Source: Fischerella muscicola PCC 7414
Lineage (GTDB): Bacteria > Cyanobacteriota > Cyanobacteriia > Cyanobacteriales > Nostocaceae
Direction of reading: 5' to 3'
DNA: 37,044 nucleotides
Assembly: GCF_000317205.1 (NCBI RefSeq)
Contig: NZ_AJLK01000121.1
Span: forward strand, 1-37,044
Under the pieces are notes generated by a model that was not told the origin of the DNA, searched no databases, and saw only the letters and a program-made list of their open reading frames with translations. Below, piece by piece: positions 8,289 through 16,530 of this stretch; positions within the stretch are counted from its first letter, which is position 1; every line of letters begins with the position of its first letter. The position numbers and the translations under genes are program-made.

Positions 8289-8951
8289 TCATCTTGGTGG
8301 AGCAGGATTAGTGTTACTTGGTGCTGTAGGTTGTTGGGGAGAAGTACCAGTGTTCGACTGACCAGGTGCAGCAGGAAAGGGAACCGAATTAGGAATTGAA
8401 GGGGAATTGAGATTAAAATCGCTTTGGGGATTAAATGGAGCCACTGGTGCAGTGTTGGGTATAGGTGCTGTACCAGGGTTAACTGGAAAAGAAGGAGGGG
8501 TAATAGGTAGAGAATTGGCTGGTCTTTCGGAAGAACCAGGTATAATTCCCAAAGATACGCGATCGCCTCCCACTTGTCGCAGTAAATCTAATAATTCTAT
8601 GACATCGTTATAAGTTGCGGAGCGAGAGGCATTTAGTACCAAAGTACCATTAGGATTTTGCTGCAAATAATTTCTTAAAATCCCTGCTAGTTGTTCACGT
8701 TTAATTGGTTGTTTTTCTACATAGGTTTGACCCACAGCATCAATAGTTACAGGTAAAATATTTTTTCCTTGCAGCGCATTGACACTTCCTGTTGCTGAAC
8801 TGGCTTTAGGCAAGTCAACATTAATTGCTTGTTGTCGAGTAAATTGTAGAGACGCCAAGATAAAAAATGTCAAAATACAAAAAATGACATCAATTAAGGG
8901 AATGATCTGAACTTGGGCATCTTCAATGGGAGTATGTAAATTAATTTTCAT
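8289..8951 (-). CDS. exbD: ExbD/TolR-family biopolymer transport protein
   Basis: Energy-coupling protein of a proton-driven ExbB/ExbD or TolQ/TolR complex in the inner membrane. Residues 15-37 form the single transmembrane span (QIIPLIDVIFCILTFFILAS) and include the essential Asp (IPLIDVIF). A periplasmic domain of family type follows: PVTIDAVGQTYVEKQPI, ILRNYLQQNPNGTLVLNASRSATYNDVIELLDLLRQVGGDRVSLGI. Beyond about residue 140 it has a Pro/Asn/Ser-rich tail of some 80 residues that normal ExbD proteins lack. The gene follows exbB by 111 bp of repeat-rich DNA on the same strand. The ligand transporter it energises is not in the window. Confidence 0.9.
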   Translation of the reverse strand: MKINLHTPIEDAQVQIIPLIDVIFCILTFFILASLQFTRQQAINVDLPKASSATGSVNALQGKNILPVTIDAVGQTYVEKQPIKREQLAGILRNYLQQNPNGTLVLNASRSATYNDVIELLDLLRQVGGDRVSLGIIPGSSERPANSLPITPPSFPVNPGTAPIPNTAPVAPFNPQSDFNLNSPSIPNSVPFPAAPGQSNTGTSPQQPTAPSNTNPAPPR

Positions 8952-8984
8952 AAGCTAGTGTGTTGAGATTAACTTATTTGGTGA

Positions 8985-9060
8985 ATTGGTGATTAGTTGA
9001 GAGTTGGTAGTTGATGGTTGATTGTTCTAAAAACAAACAACAAACAACCAACAACACATA
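8985..9060. repeat. Complementary repeat arms between exbB and exbD
   Basis: A GTTGAGAGTTGGTAGTTGATG arm of G/T-rich units faces AACAAACAACAAACAACCAA, giving an imperfect stem in the transcript between the two genes. It could reduce read-through from exbB to exbD, but that is an inference. Confidence 0.55.
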
Positions 9061-9062
9061 AC

Positions 9063-9836
9063 TTAATTTTCAGAATCGGATTTATCTGAGTCTAAAATTT
9101 CTGGAGGTTCAGAAAACTTATTTTGAGTTCGTTTACGTGGGGGAAGGAATTTTCCTCCAGTAGAATCTCGAACAATAACTTCCGGCTGGGTGAGGTTAGA
9201 TTGACTTTTGCTTAAATCAGGCGGTGATTGCAAATAAAGAATTTCCAAATCATTCCCCGCTTTACGGAAGATTTTGACTTGATTAACCAGTAAAGCTTGA
9301 AAGAATCGGTAAAAAATCAAGCTGACGATCGCAATTGCCATTCCTAGTGCTGTACTGTATAGAGCTTCTCCAATACCAGTAGTTACTCCTGCTGTTGCTT
9401 CTGTTCCCAAATCGCCAATCTTAATTGATTCCAAAGACCCTATCAAACCCCAAACTGTACCGAACAATCCCAATAACGGAGAAACAGCGATGACAAGTTC
9501 TAAAACTTTTTCACCCCGTCGCATCTGCGCTAATTCGGTTTCTGCTGTTGACTCTAGTGCTAGGCGAAACAGTTCTGGATTGCTTATCGGTTGGCTTAAA
9601 GGAGCATACAAAAACCTACCAATTGGCTGATCGGTTGCTTGTTTAGCAATATCCCTAGCGATTTCCCAATCGTTACGAGCAGCTTCTAGAATGCGATTAA
9701 CAGTTTCCTTTTCCTGATTCAAAATTCGGAACCAAAACCATAGACGCTCTAAAATCACACTTAACGCCAACACCGAAAACAGAAGTAACGGCCATATCAC
9801 TGGCCCTACTTTGCGAAATATATCGATAATTTCCAC
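9063..9836 (-). CDS. exbB: MotA/TolQ/ExbB proton-channel family protein
   Basis: Three-span inner-membrane channel subunit that works with ExbD to turn proton flow into mechanical work. The open frame starts at a TTG at 9869, but GGAGGGA precedes a GTG at 9836 with good spacing, so the start is placed there (257 residues). It contains VGPVIWPLLLFSVLALSVILERLWFW (span 1), the cytoplasmic region with RRGEKVLELVIAVSPLLGLFGTVWGLI (span 2) and TTGIGEALYSTALGMAIAIVSLIFYRFF (span 3). The channel threonine/serine patterns are family-like. The C-terminal 60 residues are charged and poorly conserved. It is the upstream gene of an exbB-exbD operon. Confidence 0.92.
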   Translation of the reverse strand: MEIIDIFRKVGPVIWPLLLFSVLALSVILERLWFWFRILNQEKETVNRILEAARNDWEIARDIAKQATDQPIGRFLYAPLSQPISNPELFRLALESTAETELAQMRRGEKVLELVIAVSPLLGLFGTVWGLIGSLESIKIGDLGTEATAGVTTGIGEALYSTALGMAIAIVSLIFYRFFQALLVNQVKIFRKAGNDLEILYLQSPPDLSKSQSNLTQPEVIVRDSTGGKFLPPRKRTQNKFSEPPEILDSDKSDSEN

Positions 9837-10110
9837 TGTTGAGATTCCCTCCGTCCATTCCTGTAGCAACTATCCCACAGCATTTTAATACTAGAGTGGT
9901 AAAGGTGGCTTTGTTGAATTTGAATTAGAAATTATATAGCTAGCTCGTGAATTAAATAATGTAGTTAGGTTGCTTGATCCAGCAAGATTCGGACTTGCTG
10001 AAATCATTAACATCTAGCTACTAATATTGAGTATTTAAATAAAAATAGCGCCTGTCGCTATTCAAAAACCAACTATTAGCAAAATTAGACTGACAAAAGA
10101 CGGGAATTCT
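9837..10110. other. Divergent spacer, nothing recognised
   Basis: A/T-rich spacer upstream of exbB and of the small plus-strand frame. The only structure noted is a short AGCGCCTGTCGCT repeat near 10047. No gene is seen. Confidence 0.4.
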
Positions 10111-10380
10111 TTGAAAATATTTATCCCACCAGTTGGTTTTCATCCTTTATTTGGGATGGGAAGCCTATTTGCGATCGCCTGGAATTCATTTATTCTTTTG
10201 TGGACTGTTGGTGTCATGCTGACACCTTTCCCTGGCAACATACCCTTAGCCTTAATTTCTCTTCCCTTTTGGGGTGCTAGCTTTTTAATGGGAAATACAG
10301 TTCTGTTTGCTTTGTTTTTAGGCATTCATCCCCCAAGGGAGTGGGGATTAGGGGCAGTGGGAGGAGTATGGGGAGTATAA
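10111..10380 (+). CDS. Small hydrophobic protein, possibly a truncated gene
   Basis: An 89-residue frame starting with TTG. Residues 1-72 look like genuine protein with two hydrophobic spans (FGMGSLFAIAWNSFILLWTVGVML and IPLALISLPFWGASFLMGNTVLFALFLGI). The last 17 residues (PPREWGLGAVGGVWGV) are simply the translation of the G-rich spacer repeat that follows. I do not recognise the family. The sharp switch from protein-like sequence to repeat suggests the original 3' end was lost and replaced by repeat DNA. A Shine-Dalgarno is weak (GACGGGAA). Treat it as a possible pseudogene. Confidence 0.45.
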   Translation: MKIFIPPVGFHPLFGMGSLFAIAWNSFILLWTVGVMLTPFPGNIPLALISLPFWGASFLMGNTVLFALFLGIHPPREWGLGAVGGVWGV

Positions 10381-10470
10381 GGAGTAGGGGGAACATAAGT
10401 TTTTCCCACTTATTACACCCCTCACACCCCTCACACCCTTCACACTCCCCATCACCCCGATCCCTAAATA
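10330..10470. repeat. Spacer with G-rich arm facing C-rich arm
   Basis: GGGAGTGGGGATTAGGGG-type units (10338-10395) are followed by CACCCCTCACACCCCTCACA-type units (10425-10465), which can pair imperfectly over more than 40 bases. It lies directly upstream of the ycf23-like gene. Confidence 0.65.
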
Positions 10471-10520
10471 CCCTAAAGAATGTCAAAATATTCCTACTTT
10501 GATTATTTGCGAGAGAAACC

Positions 10521-11264
10521 ATGACGATGCATCCAACTCTCCAACGTGCATTTGCTAACCGTTGCGCCCTCAAAGTTATCAGCGGTTTGAATAATTTTGA
10601 TGCTGCCCGTGTGGCGGCGACTGTGAAAGCAGCACACTACGGTGGTGCTACTTTTGTTGATATTGCTGCTGATCCTGACTTAGTAAAATTAGCTAAAACC
10701 TTGACAAACATACCTATTTGTGTATCAGCGGTAGAACCGGAAAAGTTCTTGCCAGCTGTAGCTGCTGGTGCGGATTTAATTGAAATTGGAAATTTTGATG
10801 CTTTCTATGCTCAAGGTCGTAGATTTGAGGCTGAGGAAGTTTTAGCCCTAACTCGCAAAACCCGCGCCTTACTACCAGAAATTACCCTCTCGGTGACAGT
10901 TCCCCACATTCTGACACTAGATGCACAGGTACAACTGGCTGAGGAATTGGTAAAAGCTGGTGCTGATATTATCCAAACAGAAGGTGGTACTAGCAGCAAC
11001 CCCACTCATGCTGGTACGTTGGGTTTGATTGAAAAAGCCGCTCCCACATTGGCAGCAGCCTACGAAATTGCTCGTGCGGTGTCTGTACCAGTACTGTGTG
11101 CCTCCGGAATTTCTAACGTCACTGCACCTTTAGCGATCGCTGCTGGTGCTGCTGGTGTTGGTGTCGGTTCTGCCATCAACCAACTCAACAGTGAAGTCGC
11201 CATGATTGCCGCTGTACGTGGTTTGGTAGAGGCTTTGGGAAGCAGTGTAGAGGTGAGAGGCTAA
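10521..11264 (+). CDS. ycf23: Ycf23-like protein (DUF561), TIM-barrel fold
   Basis: A 247-residue protein of the DUF561/Ycf23 family, found in cyanobacteria and encoded in some algal plastid genomes. Function is not established. Family-type segments are CALKVISGLNNFDAARVA, GATFVDIAADPDLVKLAK, CVSAVEPEKFLPAVAAGADLIEIGNFD, SVTVPHILTLDAQVQLAEELVKAGADIIQTEGG and a C-terminal phosphate-binding-like GASGISNVT/AAGAAGVGVGSAINQL region, as in many TIM-barrel enzymes. The start ATG at 10521 follows GAGAGAAACC. A second ATG lies two codons later. Phosphate-group binding is inferred from the glycine-rich strands only. Confidence 0.88.
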   Translation: MTMHPTLQRAFANRCALKVISGLNNFDAARVAATVKAAHYGGATFVDIAADPDLVKLAKTLTNIPICVSAVEPEKFLPAVAAGADLIEIGNFDAFYAQGRRFEAEEVLALTRKTRALLPEITLSVTVPHILTLDAQVQLAEELVKAGADIIQTEGGTSSNPTHAGTLGLIEKAAPTLAAAYEIARAVSVPVLCASGISNVTAPLAIAAGAAGVGVGSAINQLNSEVAMIAAVRGLVEALGSSVEVRG

Positions 11265-11360
11265 GGGGTGTATGGGATTAGGGGTATAGGGGTGAAGGAG
11301 GAATAACTCTTTTATACTCCTACACTCCTACACCCTTACACCCTCATACCCTTACACCCT
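11263..11360. repeat. Convergent spacer with long imperfect inverted repeat
   Basis: The left arm has GGGGTGTATGGGATTAGGGG and the right arm ACACCCTTACACCCTCATAC, so the 100-base spacer folds into one long imperfect stem. It separates the convergent ycf23-like and aminotransferase genes and is a plausible bidirectional terminator. Confidence 0.6.
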
Positions 11361-11362
11361 TA

Positions 11363-12487
11363 TTAACCCAAACAATCCTTGAGGCTATAAATCACCTGAT
11401 CTTGTTGTTCTTCGGAAAGTTCTGGGAACATGGGTAAGGATAAAACCTCTTGGGATGCTTGTTCGGATACAGGCAGCTGCCCTGGTTGATAGTTCAAACT
11501 TTCGTAAACTGGTTGTAAATGTAGAGGACGGGGATAGTAAATCATTGTATTTACGCCCCGTTCTTGCAATTGGTTACGTACCCAATCTCTTTTGTTGTTG
11601 AGTACGCGAATGGTGTATTGGTTCCAAACTCCTTTGCCACCATTTAATTCTTGTGGTGGAATGATACCGGGAGCTTGATTGAGAAATTGTTGGTAACGAG
11701 ATGCGATCGCCTGCCTTTTTTGATTCCAAATATCCAAATAACGCAGCTTGATCTGTAAAATAGCCGCTTGGATGGCATCCAAACGGCTGTTCACACCTAT
11801 CTCTTCGTGGATGTAGCGATTTTTTTGACCATGTTCTTTTAATACCCTTAATTTAGCAGCAATTTCTGGGTTATTGGTCGTTATCGCTCCGCCATCGCCG
11901 CAACCACCAAGATTTTTGGTAGGGTAGAAACTAAAACAGCCAATGTGTCCTATACTACCTACTCTTTGGCTATTCCAAGTTGCACCTGTAGATTGAGCGC
12001 AATCTTCAATAACTATGAGATTGTGAGTATTGGCAATACTCATCAATGCTGTCATATCCACAGGTTGTCCAAATAAGTGAACGGGGATAATGGCTTTAGT
12101 TTTTGGTGTGATGGCTGCTGCTAGTTGTTCTAAATCTAAATTAAAAGTGGTTGCATCGATATCAACAAACACTGGTTTTGCCCCTACAGCATTAATCACC
12201 TCAGATGTGGCGATAAAAGTGAAAGGTGTTGTAATTACCTCATCGTCTGCACCAATATTAAAAGCCCTCAGCGCTAAATAAAGTGCATCTGTACCAGAAT
12301 TACAAACTACACATTCATTCACACCATTATAGGCAGCAAACTGTTGCTCGAAGCTTTCAACTACTGGTCCACCAATATAACGACCAGATGTCAAAACCTC
12401 TAAAACCGCAGTACTCACTTCTGCTGCAATGGAGGCATATTGCTGTTTGATATCAAATGCAGGGATGGAATTTTGACTTTGAACCAT
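11363..12487 (-). CDS. DegT/DnrJ/EryC1/StrS-family aminotransferase
   Basis: PLP-dependent sugar aminotransferase-type protein, 374 residues from the ATG at 12487 (a GTG at 12523 is possible but adds residues unlike the family). Motifs seen are IPAFDIKQQYASI, SGRYIGGPVVESFEQQFAAY, CVVCNSGTDALYLALRA, DDEVITTPFTFIATSEVINAVGA, PVHLFGQPVD, VIEDCAQSTGATW, the Lys-containing FSFYPTKNLGGCGDGGAI (the Lys should form the Schiff base with PLP) and HGQKNRY. The family makes amino sugars for glycans, O-antigen or antibiotics. No other sugar-nucleotide genes are adjacent, so the substrate cannot be told. It stands alone between convergent and divergent neighbours. Confidence 0.9.
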   Translation of the reverse strand: MVQSQNSIPAFDIKQQYASIAAEVSTAVLEVLTSGRYIGGPVVESFEQQFAAYNGVNECVVCNSGTDALYLALRAFNIGADDEVITTPFTFIATSEVINAVGAKPVFVDIDATTFNLDLEQLAAAITPKTKAIIPVHLFGQPVDMTALMSIANTHNLIVIEDCAQSTGATWNSQRVGSIGHIGCFSFYPTKNLGGCGDGGAITTNNPEIAAKLRVLKEHGQKNRYIHEEIGVNSRLDAIQAAILQIKLRYLDIWNQKRQAIASRYQQFLNQAPGIIPPQELNGGKGVWNQYTIRVLNNKRDWVRNQLQERGVNTMIYYPRPLHLQPVYESLNYQPGQLPVSEQASQEVLSLPMFPELSEEQQDQVIYSLKDCLG

Positions 12488-12784
12488 GAGTTTATAATTG
12501 ATGTCAATTATAGATGCCGTCACTAAATTTTTATCCAGAGAACTTGTGAACTAATTGTTGCTATTCAAATGTTCTCTATAATACGTTTTATTCAAGAGTT
12601 TTTACTGTAATTATTGCCGTGTTTTGGAACTTGCCAATAAAATGTATAACTCTTGAAATGTTTGCCGTTACTTGCTAAACCCTGAGTTGAGTTTTGCATT
12701 TGGAATTTAAAATTGTTGAAGGCATCAATGTTGTTAGGGTAAAAGGTAATATACACCAACACAAGAGCCAATACATGTAATGAA

Positions 12785-12882
12785 AGTTCCCGTGGGTTGT
12801 TGTGTGTTGATTGTTGTTTGTTGTTTGGTGTTTGGCACAATCAACCACCAACTACCAACTACCAACCATCAACTACATAACT
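12785..12882. repeat. Complementary repeat arms before the fetB-like gene
   Basis: GGTTGTTGTGTGTTGATTG and following G/T-rich units pair with CAACCACCAACTACCAAC units that end at base 12880, immediately before the start codon. The arm would mask the ribosome-binding region of the next gene if folded. Confidence 0.55.
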
Positions 12883-13659
12883 ATGCAAGAACTGATTAAA
12901 TTAGATTTGGTCGATTTGGCTAGTGCTACAGCATTGATGGCTATAGTCATTGGATTATCTGTTTGGGAAAATCTCGGACTAGAACTCAACTTAGTTCTGG
13001 CGACTGGGAGAACTATCCTACAACTAGCGGTATTAGGATACGTTTTAGATTTCATCTTTGCTTTTGACAATGCTTGGGCAGTTTTGGGGTTTTTAGTATT
13101 ATTGCTGACAATTACGGCGATTGTCGCACGAAATCGCATCACTCAAAAAATACCGCAAGTTCTGCCTCTGGTGTGGGGTTCACTTTTACTTAGTACAACT
13201 ATAGTTATCCTTTATACCAATTTTGTGATGATCCAGCCACATAGATGGTATGAACCACAGTACGTAATTCCTCTGGCGGGAATAATATTGGGTAATGCGA
13301 TGAATGCAGCTGCGATCGCAGGAGAACGTCTCGTCAATACCATCAATAATAGTCACATCGAAATCGAAACTCATTTAAGTTTAGGTGCAACTCCCCAGCA
13401 AGCGATCGCTCAGTATCGTAAAGACGCCATTCGTGCTGGTTTAATTCCTACTGTCAACCAAATGATGATTATTGGTTTAGTGACAATACCAGGATTTGTT
13501 GCTGGACAGATATTAAGCGGTGTAAATGCCCTTGATGCTGCTTCCTACCAAATTGTAATTATGTTTATGACTGCCTTTGCCAACTTGCTGACAATCATTT
13601 TGTTAACTAGAGGATTGAGTCGGCTGTTTTTTAACTCCGCCGCGCAGTTGGTTAGATGA
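12883..13659 (+). CDS. fetB: FetB/UPF0014-type ABC transporter permease
   Basis: A 258-residue polytopic membrane protein with about seven spans, of the UPF0014/FetB family. In E. coli FetB pairs with the ATPase FetA and is linked to iron export and peroxide resistance. Family segments seen are LDLVDLASATALMAIVIGLSVWENLG, GRTILQLAVLGYVLDFIF, IVARNRITQKIP, PLAGIILGNAMNAAAIAGERL, a cytoplasmic helix with EIETHLSLGATPQQAI and IRAGLIPTVNQMMIIGLVTIPGFVAGQILSG. The frame opens upstream inside repeat DNA, so the ATG at 12883 is the sensible start. No FetA-like ATPase lies next to it. The assignment to the family is firm, the iron role is by analogy. Confidence 0.85.
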   Translation: MQELIKLDLVDLASATALMAIVIGLSVWENLGLELNLVLATGRTILQLAVLGYVLDFIFAFDNAWAVLGFLVLLLTITAIVARNRITQKIPQVLPLVWGSLLLSTTIVILYTNFVMIQPHRWYEPQYVIPLAGIILGNAMNAAAIAGERLVNTINNSHIEIETHLSLGATPQQAIAQYRKDAIRAGLIPTVNQMMIIGLVTIPGFVAGQILSGVNALDAASYQIVIMFMTAFANLLTIILLTRGLSRLFFNSAAQLVR

Positions 13660-13688
13660 GAGGAGTAGGGGCTTGGGCGCACTTACGG

Positions 13689-13799
13689 GAATGCTGGGGT
13701 GTCGGCGGTTGGTCAACAGATGTTGAGTTATTGCCGGAAAGATCACAGACGTTTATCTACGTTGCCATGATCCGGATCATGGTGAGGCGATTAGCATAA
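13689..13799 (+). pseudogene. C-terminal remnant of an IS5-like transposase
   Basis: A 36-residue fragment ends at TAA 13799. It contains ELLPERSQTFIYVAMIRIMV and then RRLA, the typical ending of cyanobacterial IS5-group DDE transposases (a loop, then a Tyr/Ile/Ala-rich helix, then RRLA). No start codon, no DDE residues and no terminal repeats are visible, so only the tail survived. It lies directly after the fetB-like gene and before the toxin-antitoxin-like pair, marking the left border of a decayed mobile region. Recognition is by motif wording only. Confidence 0.6.
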
Positions 13800-13831
13800 A
13801 ATTTGACCTTTCAAAACTTTTCAAACATCCT

Positions 13832-14173
13832 CTAACTTGCCAGACGTACAACCCGAATCAACTTACCTTTTAAAGATTCCTCAGATACCAAAGCTTCATT
13901 AATACGAATTGCCATTCGATTTCTATCAGTATCGTTAGTACAGACAACAATACCTAAATGTTCGGAATTAGCACGATGTAAGCAGATAAAATCTTGGCGA
14001 TTGAGGGTTATAACCGCACGATTGTCTCTAATCGCAAAAGCTAACACCTCCTCATCGGGAATACCCAAATTATCATTGCCAGCTTCCTGCACTGTCAAAA
14101 CATCATGTCCCATTGTCCGAAGTAACTCGCTGACTAACCGTGGAAATTGCTCATCAGCATACAGACGCGCCAT
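13832..14173 (-). CDS. DUF5615 PIN-like protein, putative toxin
   Basis: A 113-residue PIN-like protein of the DUF5615/COG4634 type. It begins ARLYADEQFPRLVSELLRTMGHDVLTVQEAG, giving the first acidic residues, continues with NDNLGIPDEEVLAFAIRDNRAVITLNRQDF, where DEEVLAFA and the LNRQDF Asp are further PIN acidic positions, and ends with a DTDRNRMAIRINEAL helix. Proteins of this group are usually paired with a DUF433 gene, exactly as here. The likely role is an RNase toxin of a type II system. Activity and target are not shown by the sequence. Confidence 0.82.
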   Translation of the reverse strand: MARLYADEQFPRLVSELLRTMGHDVLTVQEAGNDNLGIPDEEVLAFAIRDNRAVITLNRQDFICLHRANSEHLGIVVCTNDTDRNRMAIRINEALVSEESLKGKLIRVVRLAS

Positions 14174-14176
14174 TGG

Positions 14177-14506
14177 CTAGGCTACCTCATTATTGGCACG
14201 AATTGCGGCGGCTATTTCTTCGGGATGAGCATCAGCATAAGCCCAAGCATTGACGAGATCGGCTGCGGTGATGTGGGGATAGTCCTGTAATAGTTGAGCT
14301 TCATTAATGCCAAGCTGTTGCGCTTCAACTAAAAGCCAAACAGCAATTCGGGTTCCTGCAATACACGCTTCCCCACCACACACACCAGGAGTTTTAGTAA
14401 TTCCCCTTCCAGCCGTGCTGAGGTTTTTGGTTAGATTTTGAATTATCTCGGCTTTGTCGGCAAGCGATAAGTTGAGAAGTTGATGTTCGATTTCTTGACG
14501 AGTCAT
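14177..14506 (-). CDS. DUF433-domain protein, putative antitoxin
   Basis: A 109-residue protein upstream of the DUF5615 gene and separated from it by 3 bases, so they are translated from one message. Residues 1-33 form a leader helix (RQEIEHQLLNLSLADKAEIIQNL). The DUF433 core follows: PGVCGGEACIAGTRIAVWLLVEAQQLG, EAQLLQDYPHITAADLVNAWAYADAHPEEI, a compact helix-turn-helix-like fold. It fits the antitoxin of the pair and may autoregulate the operon, by family analogy. Confidence 0.83.
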   Translation of the reverse strand: MTRQEIEHQLLNLSLADKAEIIQNLTKNLSTAGRGITKTPGVCGGEACIAGTRIAVWLLVEAQQLGINEAQLLQDYPHITAADLVNAWAYADAHPEEIAAAIRANNEVA

Positions 14507-14634
14507 AGTGATTGCGGATGATTAGAAATTACCTGTATTTTAGAAATCTGGATATGGCGCGATCGCTATTATTCTATGTTTTCACGTTGGCGTTTTTCTA
14601 TAAATTTGTATTGAGGCCAAGGTAGCGATCGCAG

Positions 14635-14799
14635 TTAAATAGCTTTCTTTTCTAACTGCTGTAAGCATAGCCTGATTTTATCGTCTCCAAACTTTAATTG
14701 TCTGATCCCTTCTTCGTTTTCTTCTTCGGTAGTAATTGTTTTTGGTTGATATTTGGCTAGTAGTTTACCGTAAGATTCAGAATTAAAAGTACGGGTCAT
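14635..14799 (-). pseudogene. 54-codon frame with HigA-antitoxin-like N-terminus
   Basis: The ATG overlaps the TGA of the NACHT remnant as ATGA, so the two would be translationally coupled. Translation begins MTRTFNSESYGKLLAKYQP and continues KTITTEEENEEGIRQL, a wording I associate with the N-terminus of HigA-like antitoxins of cyanobacteria. The remaining 20 residues do not continue that family and there is no helix-turn-helix. It is either a truncated antitoxin or a small peptide gene of its own. Confidence 0.45.
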
Positions 14800-16162
14800 T
14801 TTTCCAAGGGCATTGCGGCAAAGTGTTCTTGTAGTAACCTGTGAATAAAACGATAGCGTCCACCGACTTGCTGGAGAAGTAGAAGTTCTTTACAATAGTT
14901 AAGAAAATTAGCGTAATGTAAGGGAGTATAGCCATTTAATACAAGAACTAGGCGTAGCACAAGATGTTGTATACAAGCTAATCCGCCAAGTTGAAACCAG
15001 ATGAATAAGCCTAACCCAATTCCAAAAAACAATCCAAACAACAATATACCAATCGTTCCAAATATTAGCCCGCTTTTTAAAGAATTGATTGCTGATCTAC
15101 GAAATCCCTTCATTGGGAGTAGTTTTCATTTCTATTTCTTTTCCATTAGTTAGTCCTTTACTCAGTCCAAATAATGGAGCAAACGCGAAATTACGCCATA
15201 CTTCTTTCCATGACCAAGAGAGGGTTTCAACTGTTTGTATTGTCCCGTCTTGAGCAGTAGCAAAACCAACACCTATTCCAACAGATAAACCATATATTCT
15301 TCCAGGAAACCTTCTATACAAAAATATATCTTTGTATCCTTCTACTTCAAAAGCCCCCAACAACATTACTACGCTTATTCCAGCAACAAACCCTGCAATA
15401 ACACTAGTTACTAAGCCATACATAAATTTTTGATACTTATTTTTCAGACAATTAGGTTGGATTTTATCAATTAGAAATTCAGTTTGCGATTCCTTTTGCA
15501 ACTGTTCTGCCAAAAACATCAACCACTTTCGAGTTTTTTTTGAATTCGGAGGTTTCTTCTTTTGATAACTAAGACTTTTAAATCTCTTCAGATGAACTTC
15601 TCGTGGTACTAGCTCTCGGTTTATAGCAGCTTTCCAATAAGCATCAAAAAGATATTCTAAACGTGCTTCGCTTGAAGTGAGTGTTTTCCAATTTTGAATA
15701 GATAAAGTTTTATGAAATGAGATAAATCCTAAAATTGATAAAAACAAAGGTGTTCTTACCAACTTTAATAGCCGTGAATCGAGTTGTAGTATCTTCCATA
15801 AATCTAACTGATTTAATCCTGCTAAATAAGCCTGGATTTGATGATCTTTAAGTGGTTTTAGAATAATAGCTCCATTTAGATGCAAGCGAGTATTTTGCTT
15901 TGTTGATATTTCTTCTAAATCTTCCTCTTTATCTTGTTGCCGCTGTCCTCGAATAACTTTTTCGTACTCGTCTCTACGGCTACAAACTATCATGTATACG
16001 GGACGACGACCGCTTTGCAAAAAATCATTTATTTTGCTTACACAAGGTTCCTGACGTACTGATTTCAACTCATCTAACCCATCCAGCATCGGCAATAACT
16101 TGGCATCATCCACCCACTTTGCACCAATATCCTTCCGTACCCCATATTTTGATTTTAATTCC
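14796..16162 (-). pseudogene. NACHT NTPase, 5'-truncated and frameshifted
   Basis: The C-terminal two thirds of a NACHT-type STAND NTPase. In-frame homology begins right at the IS1-like end (ELKSKYGVRKDIGAKW) and gives Walker B LLPMLDGLDEL, then the sensor-like YMIVCSRRDEYE and a helical region. Hydrophobic segments follow (FMYGLVTSVIAGFVAGISVVMLL; RIYGLSVGIGVGFA; later LIFGTIGILLFGLFFGIGLGLF). The tail HLVLRLVLVLNGYTPLHYANFL and GGRYRFIHRLLQEHFAAMP is a conserved ending of such proteins. The frame breaks near 15099-15113: adding or removing one base in ATTTCG joins KTTPNEGI to RRSAINSLKSG. The P-loop half is missing. Such proteins often act in signalling or anti-phage defence, but this copy cannot be functional as NTPase. 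Confidence 0.82.
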
Positions 16163-16186
16163 GGCGTTGCATATTTGCGGGATGAA
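16163..16186. repeat. IS1-like terminal inverted repeat, InsB side
   Basis: Begins GGCGTTGCATATTTGCGGG and continues into the InsB stop codon. It is adjacent on its outer side to in-frame NACHT sequence, so this end still marks the original insertion point in that gene. Confidence 0.85.
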
Positions 16187-16530
16187 TTAGGTTAATAAGG
16201 GTACAAATCCATAATGGAGGTAGTGCAGTAACAATCGAATTGAGAGCTTAAGCATTTGTTGCGATCGCGAATAGCAGAGAGTTTTTCGATGAAGAGGTGC
16301 TAGATAATGTCTGAATCTGGTATTTTCTCACATTACGAGTGTCATGTATGTTTTTTGAATTATTTGGTCACAATCGTCAATAAAACATGGATAAACTGGG
16401 TATCCATCAGTTACGTAAAAATAACATTTCCAACATTTAATAATCTTCCACAGAAGGCGCAAAAGTTTTAGCACTACGGTCTCCTATAGTCCAAGCTAAA
16501 ATACCTGGAAGTCCATTATTTACAGCCGTC
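16187..16530 (-). pseudogene. InsB-like part of IS1 transposase, broken
   Basis: After the InsA frame, the -1 frame reads IWTAVNNGLPGILAWTIGDRS and then KTFAPS. A one-base insertion then moves the reading to KIIKCWKCYFYVTDGYPVYP and CFIDDCDQIIQKTYMT. An internal TGA follows, and the rest is ENTRFRHYLAPLHRKTLCYS and SQQMLKLSIRLLLHYLHYGF with the normal end VPLLT. This is the DDE catalytic part of an IS1-type transposase. One frameshift and one stop mean it is not translated whole. Confidence 0.8.

Noticed and set aside
12592-12840. 82-residue minus-strand frame between the aminotransferase and fetB-like genes
   Set aside because: Its start lies in repeat DNA and the translation shows no domain or ribosome site.
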